Shown one piece after another: positions 8,464-20,500 of a stretch of 64,000 nucleotides of DNA; within the stretch, counting starts at the first letter, position 1; every line of letters starts with the position of its first letter. The position numbers and the translations under genes are program-made. The notes below the pieces were generated by a model. The model was not told the origin of the DNA. It did no database searches and saw nothing but the letters and a program-made list of their open reading frames with translations. Origin of the DNA: Metridium senile (taxonomy: Eukaryota > Cnidaria > Anthozoa > Actiniaria > Metridiidae); contig OX459110.1 of assembly GCA_949775045.1 (NCBI GenBank), forward strand, positions 169,501 to 233,500, given 5' to 3'.

Positions 8464-11400
8464 TTAAAGAAAATCGATGTCCCAGTACTCTCCAGTTAAA
8501 ATATTGTTCATTTCTTCTCTAAATTGAGGAAATGATGCATATGTGGTGGGCATTTCCAGAACTGCTCCACAGGTATGAGCCACTGGGCGTCTTGCACATC
8601 CGTCTAAGCTGCTGAACATCACAGTAATATGAGATACACAAATCATGGTTGATCCAGTGCAATACCTCAGGAACTTCTGTAGTTTCTCTTGGCTAATGCC
8701 TCTCACATACCTTTGAAGGTAAGAGAATGCATCACGCTCAGCATTGTTGATTGGATTTGATGTCAAAAGTGCCAAAATCTTCTTGTTGCTTGGTCTCGCT
8801 CTCTCATACAATTGGTTTATATCTGCTGCAGTTGAGAGATCCCTTTTTAGCATTTTGCATGGCTGCATCCAACAATCCGTGATATACCGTGGGCATTGTA
8901 TGAGCTCTTTGTGTGCAATCTCTTCAAGAACATTTTTAACCTGTTCTGGTTTAGGGATGGTCTTGCATTGGAATCTATCCAGAAAGTCCAGCCATTCGTC
9001 TGACTGCTCCTCCTTCAATTCATTGGACAAGGATGCTTCAATAAGTTCCTTCTCATCATTACTGACATATTGCAAGAAACATGCTAGCAGCATATCACTT
9101 GTAACCTCTTTTTCTCCCATGATGGATGCCACTACAAAAGCTTGATTGAGTTTTATGGGGAAAAATTTGACTTGATGGTATCCTTTGACAAGTATATGTG
9201 CCACTGCTTCCCATTCTTCACGCTGGAAATCGTGTCGGATTACTGGGACACGCCCTCCTTCTCCTGTGGTACAGGCATCATAAAACTCAGACCAAAACGC
9301 AGATAAAGCATCAAGGAAAACTCCATTGTTATCTACACCATTTTCCTCTTCAGCAAATGAATTAACCATGACCACTATAATGTGGCTAGACATTATAGTT
9401 TTATCTTTAAAGTGCTTGATCATATCTGCCATGATTGTGCATCTTCTGATTTTAATGACCCTAAAATGATAAAATTTTAGAGACTGTATTAATGTTAATG
9501 TACTATGTTAATTTATACAGTTAATGTGTTCAGTTATCTGTCAATCATAAGCAGTGGGTAAAATTACACACTATCATGGCTCGCATGCACTCACACAACG
9601 CAATGTATTAGTTTGAGTTAGTTGTATGTCTCTTCCAATAAACGAAATACAAGAACCCAACTCAAGTTTTATTTACTTCTACATTACAGAATTTCTACCT
9701 TTTAGGCATAGCTTCTTCTGTGGTGTTAACATGCTCACTGCCAGCATCACCATCACCACCACCCCCTGGTGGACTGTTGTTTTGGCTTTCACTTTCGTGG
9801 CTCCCACTGTCGTTACCATCTTCAGACCCCTCAGTGTGATTGCTGTATTCTGCTGTTTAACCAAAAAAATGTAAAAACTTTGCCAGGATATAAGCTATGA
9901 ATTATTTAAGTGCTTATTGATCTGCTAGAGTGCAAACACAAAGTGTGAAAAGGTACTAAACAAATAGTGCTAAATAAGTGCAAGAAAGTGTAGATAATTA
10001 TACAAAAGAAAACAAGGGAATTTGCATAATTCACTATAATTCAACACTTTTTAGGGATGAACCATTAGATTTTTGAGGGGTGGAGAGGGGGTGGTAGGAC
10101 AATTTTAGTTGCATGCGCTTGAATTTTTTTCTACCCTTAAGGCAATGTATGATTTTTATTCTGCATTAAAACATAGTTAATAGAGGGAGACTGTCTCCCT
10201 CTATTAACTATGATTAAAACAAATATTTTTTTGCCCACTCTTGCTGTGCAAGATTTTTGTTTTGTTTTTCAAAGCCTTACCCAATTCTTTTTTTTTTGGC
10301 TATTGCCCTTTTTTTGGCTATCGCCCTATCAAAAATCTAATGGTCTGTCCCTTAAAGGGCCATGGCCCACCAACATTCCTTTCAAGCTTTTGTTTGTTTG
10401 AAAATTAAAATACATCATAATATACATCATAATATAAACAAAATCTTACTTCCTTTCTACTGCATAGAAATATTGTAAGATTCGACCTTAAAACCGATGG
10501 ATGGTAACGGATTGCGAATGTAAATTGAAATCACCTCAATTTCCATATATGAAAAATCTAAAACATGACTGCATCAAATGTTGGTGGGCTATGTCCCTTA
10601 AATTCCCAAAGTTTTTCAAACTGTTCAATGCTATATAAGAAAAAATACTGTTAAGCTATCTCTTTGAATTTTTGGAACTTTGCTATTTGAAAATAGAATG
10701 TATTTTTCCACTTAATTTGCTTCAGTTTGTACATGCGATATTATCATGGTAAGGTGCTCTAGTTTGAAAAGTACTGAATATAAAACAAGGAAATAAGTTT
10801 ATAAAATGAGCAAATAAACTCTTACCTTGACTTTGATCTTGTGCACAAGTTTCCTAAGAAAGATCATAGCTGCATTACTTTTAATTAAAATTACAACTCA
10901 TGTTTATACATGTAATTATATATGTGTTTACTGTCCTGTAAAACAATCGCTAACAAATATTTAGAGACCAAAGAGAATGAATCCCTCATTCTATGTTGCT
11001 GTCAACATTAAATGATACATATTTGCAGTCCATGTTCATATTACAACTAGACTCATAACTGCATGAATTGGCGGAAATCTGAGTAGACATGTTTAAATTG
11101 AAAATACTGTGCATGCATGTCAATTAAACTGTGACTAAAAAAAAGAAGAAAGCCTAATCTTCAACTCGCCAGCTTCCACAGGAACCCCGTGAGTAATAAA
11201 CTTACTGCAAATTATGCTTACCCTTCCTGAATGACCAGACTGAAGCATTTGTGGTAAAACTACCTGCCTGAAGTAACGGCCAGGCTAAACAAAATGATAC
11301 ATAACATACATATTATTACACATCCAGAACAAATTATGTATATGCCCCACTGTTAACTATGTCACTCTGGCTTGCAGCACATATACAAAGAAAGCTCTTT

Positions 11401-13707
11401 GATAAAACTTTACACAAAAAATCATTTATAACCATTACAAACCTCTTTTGTACGATTTGGAAGCTGTGTAGGTGTGCAGTTTCTTGATGTTGAAGGTGTC
11501 TCTTCATCACTACTGTGAAGATTTATAAAGCCTAGTTTTCACTAGCGACGCAAGCACAAGCGCAAACACAAGTGATAGCGCAAGCGCAAGATATCAACAA
11601 AATTCACGTCTCGTTTTCACATGCTTGCGCTTGTGTTGCGTCGCTAGTGAAAACCAGGCTTTAGGAAGTAAATTAGCAAATTTTGATTGTCTTTATAGTG
11701 CAAACACTAAATCCATGAATTATTAAAAAAATTACAAATGTACACAGTGAAAAAATTGCATCTAATTAATAAAGAAAATGAAAGAAAAAGAGGAAAGAAT
11801 TCAATGAGGCTCAAGACAAAACATAATGGTGAATTGTTATGGAGTGACCACAAAACTTAAAACTTAATTATTTACCCTTTTTGACCATTGTAAAGCGCTT
11901 ATGGGCTTAATGGAATAGGCGCTATATAAATTTTTAATAATAATAATACCTTGGATCATCCTCCATCAGCTGATTCGGAAGTCCAAAACCTTTAAAATTT
12001 ACACTACCACTCTGATCAAGGGATGGTGTTGTAAATGTTTCCTTCATGTTTAAAACACAAGCTGTGTTTGGAATACACTCATGGGGTAGCAAATCTTTGG
12101 AAAACTCGGATAGTATAAAGTTCTCTGGAATAAGGCCAAGAGATCCAATCCAATCATAGACTGCACTCATTTGCGTTTGGGACCTAAGGCGTCTTTCTAC
12201 AAGTCCAAGAGTTACGTGGCGTACTCTGACAAGAATACTGACTTCTTCAGGACCTGGCTCCTCTAGCACTCTTGCTTTCCTAGCATTCATTAACACATGT
12301 TGTCTCTTGACTCTCTCCTCTTCTTCAATGAGCTTAAGCTTTTTTGCTTGATCAGCTTTCAAAGATCTTTGAAACTCCTCATCTTGTTGAGCGATTAGCT
12401 TCCTCCTGTCCTCCAAATTTTGCTCTACAGGTTTTTTCACTTCTGTTAAATCCCAAACAGGTATGTCCAACGAGTCAACTGAACACTCTGAAAATCTGTC
12501 ATCATGTTTCTCCTCTTTAATATCATTGTCGTTTGAATGAAGGCTAGAATCACAATCTGAACCATCAGGAACTGACACAATCTCACTCATTTTTTTCTTT
12601 GATGTCAAAAACAACTTAATAAGCTTCCTCTTGTATTTATCTATATAGTTCTTTAACACAGAGAATTCAATGGCTTCTATTGGTTGTCTTTGAAAGTTTG
12701 CCAGACCAAATTCCATGTCTTTAGCATCACCAAAAGAACTTGATTCATTTTCAAAGAAGAGATTTCTTGCATTGGCAACTATTTCTTCATGGGTTGCTGT
12801 AAGTGGCAAGTCAACAACACAAACACCACCACCTTTTGCTGTTTTGACTTGTTTGTAGCTCCTGGTGGGCTTGTCATAATTTAGCCACCCAACAGTAACC
12901 TTCCGTGTCTGGTTCAGGTCGTTGTGGACTGGGATTTTTGAACTGGACCTTTTCCTTTTGCGGGACTGAGTGCCTTCACTTAAAATTTTATTCAACAGTT
13001 CTTTCTTTTCTTGAGATGACCCGGCTTTCTTCTCTGTTTCAATTTGAGAGTTCACATAGAATTTGAGGTTCATCGCATCACCCTTGACACATCCCAACTT
13101 TTCCAGTTCTTCTGAGGTTGACATAACAACTGCTTGATAATCCATCTGATCAAAAGAAACAAACAAATGAATAAGTGGCTGCATGAATGATATATGTTAC
13201 AGACATATATCGCATTAAAAAGTAAATTAAATATACAGTTCTTTGTAAAATGCTTTATCTAGTGTTAAAAACTGAAATTGGAGGGAGTATTCATAATTTA
13301 GGGTTTGAGGGGGGGGGGGGGGGGGGTGTCATTTTTTGTAACTACACTTTCATAACCTATATGACCCCCCGTGGAAAAAGGGAAATCTTTATATTGACCC
13401 AGACAAAAAAAATTAATAAAATGTTTTAGGAACCTCCTCCCTTCACAACATGTGTTCACATTCATGTGTTTCTGACGTCAGAGTGCTGCAATAAGAGGCT
13501 AGACGAACTCAAAACCATCTGCAATTTGATAACTTCAGATTGTCACTTTACCTCGATCATTAAGCACAAACATTTGTTTTAAAATATAACCTGTTTGATA
13601 ACAAATTTGAGACCAGTAATTAAGAAAACTTTTTTGTTATTTTGAAACTTTTATGACCCCTCAAAGTAAGGTACTTTTCTGTCCCCCTATTATTTTACCC
13701 CCCCCCC

Positions 13708-13738
<31 letters not shown>

Positions 13739-14481
13739 AAAAAGGTATTTTGAACACATTACCACAGGAAGCCCAGTTTAAAAGTCTTAAAAATATCCAC
13801 TATTTGATGGGCAATACTAATTATTTTATTTATGTTTTTTTTTTGTTCTTAAACTACATGACAAACCTTTTGTTCTTTAAATCGGCCAATAACATTGTCT
13901 TTCACATTTCTGTTTTTTAAAAAGTCGCACACCATCTATAAATAAAACACATAATCATTCAAACAATACAATGCAAGACTGACATACGTAAGGAATTACA
14001 CGAAATGATCAATGTAAAATAAAGCATAACAAAAAGGACCAAAAGAAACTTCAAAAGCCATAAAGTTGAAGTTTTATTCCAACGTTTCGCCCTTTCAGGC
14101 TTCATGATAGGGGAGATACACTTTTGAAGTTTCTTTTGGTTCTACATATTATAAACAATACAAAGAACACTCTTCTTTTTTCTCTTCACATAACGAAAAG
14201 TTTGTTATTTGCATATTAAGGCATAGATCTGGCAAAAAATGACATAATTGACATTGCAAAGGTCATAGTTTAGCGATACAATTACCTCGAATGGATCGAT
14301 CTGCAGTCAATTGTAATTATAAACATGCTTTTGTAAGGTTAATTATAAGTACTGAAACTCTTTGTATTTGTAACAATAGAGAGTAAAAACATAAATAGAA
14401 CATAATTATCCAAATATAACATAAAATAGGAGTCTAGAAACACAAATAAACGCAAATAAATACCTCAACTTGATCGTCCAT
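8464..14481 (-). CDS. SAM/UBX/HECT-like gene of the large transposon, eight exons
   Basis: Exons on the minus strand, high to low: 14,481-14,464; 13,935-13,867; 13,145-11,950; 11,512-11,443; 11,284-11,222; 10,853-10,826; 9,852-9,699; 9,460-8,464. All junctions are GT-AG and the phases match. The total is 2,595 nt, or 864 residues plus stop. Residues 7-60 resemble a SAM-like domain (VCDFLKNRNV, EELEKLGCVKGD). About 270-320 is a charged coiled coil with DEEFQRSLKADQAK, as in FAF1/UBXD8. 326-396 resembles a UBX fold (VERRL, YDWIGSLG, PENFIL). Exon 7 is a Gly/Ser/acidic linker. The last exon is HECT-like (IMADMIKHFKD, WEAVAHILVKGYH), ending in a C-lobe with RRPVAHTC; the Cys is about residue 830. 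Family knowledge: UBX binds p97/VCP and HECT Cys carries ubiquitin. Whether this protein ligates ubiquitin is inferred. Half of the HECT N-lobe may be missing, as the domain is about 330 residues but diverged. Confidence 0.82.
10049..10358. mobile_element. Foldback element with a perfect central hairpin
   Basis: Ends TTAGGGATGAACCATTAGAT and, inverted, ATCTAATGGTCTGTCCCTTAA. At its centre, 10,172-10,212, lie perfect 19-bp arms (CATAGTTAATAGAGGGAGA and its complement) with a 3-nt loop. It sits in the intron between exons 6 and 7 of the HECT-like gene. Confidence 0.75.
11527..11662. mobile_element. 136-bp foldback element
   Basis: AAAGCCTAGTTTTCACTAGC against the inverted GCTAGTGAAAACCAGGCTTT, continuing into GACGCAAGC / GCTTGTGTTGCGTC. 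Internal GCAAGCGCAAG words. It lies in the intron between exons 3 and 4 of the HECT-like gene. Short terminal-repeat family, no coding content. Confidence 0.8.
13306..13326 (+). repeat. Poly-G run, about 18 bases
   Basis: A near-uninterrupted G run inside the intron between exons 2 and 3 of the HECT-like gene. A poly-C run of about 30 bases followed by (CA)n lies at 13,697-13,740 in the same intron. The two are complementary and could pair as a hairpin or form G-quadruplexes; run lengths may be unreliable in assembly. Confidence 0.8.
13697..13740 (+). repeat. Poly-C tract followed by (CA)n
   Basis: About 28 C residues followed by ACACACACACACA. Same intron as the poly-G run at 13,306. Likely polymorphic. 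Confidence 0.85.
14036..14148. repeat. Inverted-repeat element with GCGAAACGTT motif
   Basis: Outer arms GACCAAAAGAAACTTCAAAA and the inverse CTTTTGAAGTTTCTTTTGGTT. The minus strand between them reads GAAGCCTGAAAGGGCGAAAC followed by GTT, a stem-loop then GAAAC like the larger dispersed repeat family. Intronic in the HECT-like gene. Confidence 0.6.
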
Positions 14482-14575
14482 GTTAAATTTGATCCACGTG
14501 TAGGCTGTTCGACTACGCGTTGTCTTGGTAACTCATTCCTCTAAGGGTCATGGGAAGGAAATTGAAACTTGGAAA

Positions 14576-14891
14576 GTTAGGATCTTAGGAACTTAGGATC
14601 TTGGGAACTTAGGATCTTAGGAACTTAGGATCTTAGGATCTTAGGAACTTAGGATCTTGGGAACTTAGGATCTTAGGATCTTGGGAACTTAGGATCTTGG
14701 GAACTTAGGATCTTAGGAACTTAGGATCTTGGGAACTTAGGATCTTAGGAACTTAGGATCTTGGGAACTTAGGATCTTGGGAACTTAGGATCTTAGGATC
14801 TTGGGAACTTAGGATCTTGGGAACTTAGGATCTTAGGAACTTAGGATCTTGGGAACTTAGGATCTTGTGATGTCCCTTAGAGGGCTCCGTA
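14576..14891 (-). repeat. Right subterminal array and terminal inverted repeat
   Basis: About 290 bp of GATCTTGGGAACTTAG / GATCTTAGGAACTTAG units and 8-bp half units, ending in the 31-bp terminal repeat. It mirrors the left end. The first exon of the HECT-like gene (ATG at 14,481) begins about 95 bp inside the array. Confidence 0.88.
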
Positions 14892-14897
14892 GTAAGT
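14892..14897. other. Target-site duplication GTAAGT, right copy
   Basis: Identical to 4,002-4,007; see the left copy. Sequence beyond it (ACATCCGGAAATC) should be the original continuation of the Kunitz gene's 3' region. Confidence 0.9.
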
Positions 14898-15754
14898 ACA
14901 TCCGGAAATCGTTATTTGATTGACTTAATTGAAAAGGGATAAGGGATAGGCAGAAAAGACCTATTCATAAAATAAAAACAATTTGCCTCTGAATAATAGT
15001 TCTTATTTAGTGACTATCAGACACTAAAGTGGTTCTCATTAACCCGTGAAACAAAGTCTATTTACTAAAGTGTGATAGTCAAATAACAACAAAAGAACAC
15101 AATGGAATTAAGGTGTATCATATTAAAGAGGGATACACTAAAGTGTGAAAACGAGTCTATCAAAGACAAGTAATAAAAGTTGTAATGAGGTATTGTTTCC
15201 TTTTGTATTTGTAGTTTCTTATTCAGTGACAGTGACTAAATAGTCTCTAAATAGAAACTAATAAAAAAGAGCAAGAGACTGAAGCTAATGTTTAGTTCTA
15301 AATATGATTGGCTAAAAAGCTTATAGTTTTACATCGAGTGGGATCCCTGTGGTTTATTACGCACTCAAGTTCCACAAAAAGATGTCGCGTAAACGTTCAA
15401 TCTCACCAACCATTAATATTTCCATTAGCTTCAATTCATTAAATTTGTAATTTCGTAGCTTTTTCATGTTGTTTACTGAATGTCTCTCTTTGATCTACAG
15501 TGCTATGGTTCAAGAGGAAAACAAATGTATCGATAAAAGATATAAAGACATGAATAAACATTTATCTTGACAAAAACTGTGTACTAGTAAATCTTTGATA
15601 TTTTAATTAATATCACATTACTATACTATTTCACAAATTTAAACTAACAAAAGTTCGGAACGATACATTTCCTAGATCCTTTGGACGCCATGTTTAAAAC
15701 ACAGGAAGCCCAGTCGTTAGCATAGTATACCACAGAACCGTTGTAAAGGTATAA
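14898..15754. other. Non-coding flank of the transposon
   Basis: No exon recognised. 15,180-15,235 matches, inverted and diverged, 837-907 (shared AATACCTCATTACAACTT), so part of it is an old interspersed repeat. Confidence 0.45.
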
Positions 15755-16308
15755 GCAATCTCGAACCCAAAGCCTGCGTTACTCTTGGCCAGCAGTGCCG
15801 AGCAACGTATAATTCTGGGGAAATGGAATTATTCTGCTTCAATTTGGGAGTTCCGGTTTTAACATGAAATGCGCATGCTTAGTTAATATTATAATGATCT
15901 GTTGGTTTGGGCATCCTGTGTTACTTAGTAAGTTATATGACATTCAAAATAATGTTGACCTAGTAGTATTTTAAATATTTTCTAAGCCAAAATATAAACA
16001 TTTTCGCGATACAATTTCTCGTCGCTTCGCGACTCACATATATTGGATCCCATATATTCCATAAATGACGATATTATTCTATCTAGTATTAAGGAACCGT
16101 TGACGTCGTATTAATCGTAAAATTTACATTTGAATGTACATTTGTTTACATGATGGACCAATCAGAGCTTTTACTTCGTCTGTTTCCGGTCTGACTATTG
16201 TATTTTCAAGGGCCAATCACAATAAGCAGAAAATCACGGTACCCCAGAGTTATACGTTGCTCGGCACTGCTGGCCAAGAGTAACGCAGGCTCTGGGTTCG
16301 AGATTGAG
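15755..16308. mobile_element. About 550-bp foldback element
   Basis: Left arm CAATCTCGAACCCAAAGCCT, then GCGTTACTCTTGGCCAGCAG; the right arm is its near-exact inverse ending GCTCTGGGTTCGAGATTG. Arms are about 70 bp. The interior has no frame worth calling. Confidence 0.8.
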
Positions 16309-16569
16309 GTATAATAAGAAATTAAAAGTAAACCTAAAACTCAGTTATACATTGTTCTAAAGGCATGTATCGAGCATATCCTGAGAATCGTACAAGTACG
16401 CCTACGATCTTTCAAAACAATGCGCACATGTTGTAACTTAGAAATGGAAAATTAAATTTTAGTCCAGAAAACTTGAAATGAACAATCTATGAAATACCTG
16501 ATCTTATACTATTTTTCTTTGTGATATGTCATTATTGGTGCATAGCCAGTCTGTGATTTCAATTCGTAA

Positions 16570-16651
16570 TTGGTTGGTTGGTTGGTTGGTTGGTTGGTTG
16601 GTTGGTTGGTTGGTTGGTTGGTTGGTTGGTTGGTTGGTTGGTTGGTTGGTT
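16570..16651 (+). repeat. (TTGG)n microsatellite
   Basis: About 20 uninterrupted TTGG units. The frame encoding repeated Leu-Val-Gly-Trp is a by-product. Confidence 0.95.
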
Positions 16652-17067
16652 AATTATAAAACTCTCTTGATCTCGAGTATTTCCAGAAAGAAATCAATAT
16701 CAAGATATCCAGAACCGGAAAGCATTGTCACTTGATAGTCTTTAATTGGCTGTTTCACGCCATTCATCATTCCACTAATCCCACTTTAGCACATATTGTC
16801 AACTGATCTTTAATTAGCACTACAGCCGAAAGTTAGGTCAGCCACGATGTCTAAATCTCTCTTTCATTGGCTAATTTAGCGCTATTAAGAGTGAATAGTT
16901 GGAGTAAAGCTTTCAGACTCATTGTCTTGTTGGCTAATGTATACTTACACGTAGTAATGACACTCGTACAAGTTGATGTTAGTTCGAGCATTGACGCACT
17001 TTCATGATCAATTTGTTGATTGGTATGAAATATCGTAACGCTTGCACTAGTGAACATGCATGTTGAA

Positions 17068-17530
17068 CACCTACTTACTTATACTTACTTACATACTTCT
17101 TGCTTTCTTGCTTACTTACTTACTTACTTACTTGCTTACTTACTAAATTACTTGCTTACTTACTTACTTGCTTACTTGCTTACTTATTTACTTGCTTACT
17201 TATTTACTTGCTTACTTACTAAATTACTTGCTTACTTACTTACTTGCTTACTTGCTTACTTACTAAATTACTTGCTTACTTACTTACTTGCTTACTTACT
17301 TACTTACTAAATTACTTGCTTACTTACTTACTTGCTTACTTGCTTACTTACTAAATTACTTGCTTACTTACTTACTTGCTTACTTATTTACTTGCTTACT
17401 TATTTACTTGCTTACTTACTTACTTGCTTGTTTGCTTGCTTGCTTGCTTGCTTACTTACTTACTTACCTGCTTACTTGCTTGTTTGTTTGGTTTCTTGCT
17501 TACTTACTTTCTTACGTACTTTCTTACGTA
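17068..17530 (+). repeat. TTAC/TTGC tetranucleotide array with 44-bp super-unit
   Basis: Mostly TTAC and TTGC units. AAATTAC interruptions at about 17,220, 17,264, 17,308 and 17,352 are exactly 44 bp apart, so a composite unit has been copied several times. Leu-Tyr-rich reading frames are by-products. Confidence 0.9.
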
Positions 17531-20500
17531 AGACGGCCGAAACGTCACTTCTTTTTCCAAGTAATAAAATTCGTTATCTCAGATGATCTCCACTCAACCA
17601 CGATGTTTAATCCTGAGTTCAAACCTTTCCCATTACTTTCTTACCTAAAGAACAGGGAAGTTATAAAGTAATCAACATAACTATATATCATATCCTCATT
17701 TTTGATGTTTTACTTCCGCTTCTTCATTATATTTTTAGTTTTAGATGTTACATTTTCTGTGATTTAGGCCCGAGGCATATAATAGATTCAAGTAGAATCG
17801 AAATGGAAACAAAATATTTTGAAACTCGAGAGCAATAACAACTATATTAAGGCAATACTGGAAGTAGTTAAAGACAATATCAACTAACGCGTTTAGTATT
17901 TTGATATGAACTAATTCACCAAAAGATATGTGTGGTTTTACATTGGCGAAATAGGCTTCTTAACTATATATATAACTCATTTTATTAAATATATAATTTT
18001 ACTTTAAGATGACAAATAATTTGCTGAGTTAAAATAGCATTTAACAATGGATAATATTTATAATATGTATTACAATAAACGATAAAATATGATTTTTGAT
18101 TGCTTATATAAAGCTTTCGTTTACAGGTTATATAATTAATAATCTGACTTTATACTGAAAACTACCACGATTCATTGTAGTCTTACAGGGGTACGATAAA
18201 TAGTTTATAAAATAACATACATGTTGTTTACAATTCATATTAAGAATCTATTATAATAGATGTCCATGAAAAAATAACATTCTGTTTCTAAGTAAATCTT
18301 GCTTTTCAGTGTTAACTATGAAATATAGTTTTTAAATTAAGAAATTATATGTGACGGCTGTCATTCAATAGACTATTTTAATTAAATGCACAAATCTCCC
18401 AGTATTCATCTCACTAGAGCGAAATCATTATAGAAGCATTACATTCAACTATCCCCGCACCCTCTCCAGTTTTCAAACGTTTTTCATCTTATATTTCCGC
18501 CATTTCCCACTCATCTCTTAAAAATTCCTGTTCTTTCTCTCATCTCTTTTTAAATGCGAGTTTCTTTCCCATTCTACATATTTCTTTCTATTTCTGACAT
18601 GGGGTATCATTTTTCTTCAAGCCTTAAAGTTGCCAGGCAATATATTCTATTTTAGTCCAATCGATAGTTCGGCTTCTTTTTACGATTGTCTATGGCTATC
18701 TGTTTGTAATTACTTTAATACCACGGTGAGAAAGCCAATCAACAAATCCTTTACCTCCACTATTAATTTGTTCACAGTACTTAGAAGTGTGAAGCGAAAT
18801 TACAATTTTCTTGTCTGCGGTTCAGTCAAGGGCTAGCTGTGTAGTCCGTTATCTCGAGGGTTTGGCTATGGCGTATGTCTCCATGATCCTTTAATACGAC
18901 ATTCTTTAAAAAAAAAAAATAAGTAAGATTAGCTTTGTGTATATGTAATTTACAGCTATTATTATTGTATTTAATCGTGAAGTTTTTTAAAAGCATTAAA
19001 AAACATTGTACAACACGACGAGAGAGAATGACGTGCTGAAGGGTATGTACACAAAGTGTACTGCGCTATAAATCTGGCGTCAAATAAATCACTTTTTAAC
19101 GTGTTTGTAGTAATTGTAGAGACTCAGACCAAAAGTGCGCGCACAACTCTGCTAAGACGTCACATTGTTAAGCCTAACATGTAAAACAGAGACTACAATT
19201 GTATGCATTATTATGGAGTGTCATAAAATCAGTACTAGTAATTTAACGGTTTTTACGATTTATAATCTACATACTGTTTTCATCTCGTAAAAACATTTTC
19301 AAATTGACACTAGGGCAAACGAACTATGCGAAAAAGGGATTCTCATTTAAACTTGAGTGCCATGAGGCTTACAAATTTATGTAATTTCACACAAACTGCA
19401 AATTGAAAAACGTCACGCAAAACTATACATGATGGAGGGGGCAACAATTTTCACAGTTATATATCGGCCCGGCCTGCGCTCAACAAAGCTATTTCATTTA
19501 AGTTTGAAAACCATGCAGTTCCCAACTCATAAAATTTATAATTACAAAGCCATTTCACGCTGTGAAAATCGTTTTCCATTTAGTGGTAGAAATAAAAAAC
19601 GCAGTGCGAGTGGGAGGTTAAGTGTAAACCCAAGTTTATGACCACTATATATATATATATATATTTATACACCAATTTCAAAAAGGTTGTCCAAGGCAAC
19701 GAATTATTCCAAGATGGAACTAATTATAGACCATACACTTCTTTCAAAAAAGTTGTTCAAGGCAATAGGTTATTCCAAAAAAACTAATTACATGCCTCGA
19801 TAACTGATTCGTGTTTAGATATATATACCCATATGTTCTTAATAATAACCTACATGTTCTTGACGATGATAAAAGAACCTCGATTATTCGTATTTAGTCC
19901 ATAATTCCTTTCGGTCTTGGAAGTACCAATCGTCCTTAACAACCTGTTTCAAGATGTTGTATTTTACTACCCACACACCTTATCCCAGAGATCACTGCGG
20001 TAAACACGCGTAGAGTACAATAACCAGTGGTTGGATGTAAGGCGAGTTATAGATCACTAGACCGAAGGATTATCATTTGTAACGTCTGTAAAGCTGAATC
20101 ATTTAACGTGTATGGTAACCGTTGCTACTTCAATAGTTTTCTTGGAAACAGCGACAGTATTTGTTTGTTCCTCAAATCGTGAGTAATTTGCTTTCTTTTA
20201 TAATCTATCATTGATGAAAAAGTATTCTGTTAATATATCAGTTTGTTTCTTGATTAGAACTATCTTGAGTTCGAACTTATGGCATGTAATAGCTCGGTGT
20301 TTTGCGAAAAATGTAAACACAGTTGAAAAGTGAAAATACTAAAATCAAAACTGAGTTCTCTGGGTGTTTGTTAGCGTGTGTTTTTCTGCAGTTGGATTCA
20401 ATGTTCATTTATGCAGAATAAGAATAGAATAGATGTTTTTATTTTAACAATGTGACTCTATTGGTATACAATGATAATAAAATGTAATCCTAAGAAGCCC

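Larger units (their letters stand above)
4008..14891. mobile_element. Complete 10.9-kb DNA transposon, IS3EU-like
   Basis: Ends: TACGGAGCCCCCTAAGGGAC on the left; the right end read inward is TACGGAGCCCTCTAAGGGAC. The inverted match continues through ACATCACAAGATC (31 bp, one mismatch). Each end continues into an array of GATCTTAG / GAACTTAG modules. The element is flanked by GTAAGT on both sides. Inside are a DDE integrase gene on + (4,296-5,564) and an eight-exon SAM/UBX/HECT-like gene on - (14,481-8,464), tail to tail. From memory of the families, the integrase type, the TA...TA termini and the 6-bp duplication resemble the eukaryotic IS3EU group; this needs a database check. Intact reading frames and a perfect target duplication suggest a fairly young insertion, yet several foldback elements are nested in it. 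Confidence 0.9.

Noticed and set aside
13933..13940. Start of the HECT-like gene at exon 2 or exon 3 ATG
   Set aside because: Exons 2 and 3 also begin with ATG, but both follow good acceptors in phase 0 and the SAM-like domain spans them, so exon 1 at 14,481 is preferred.
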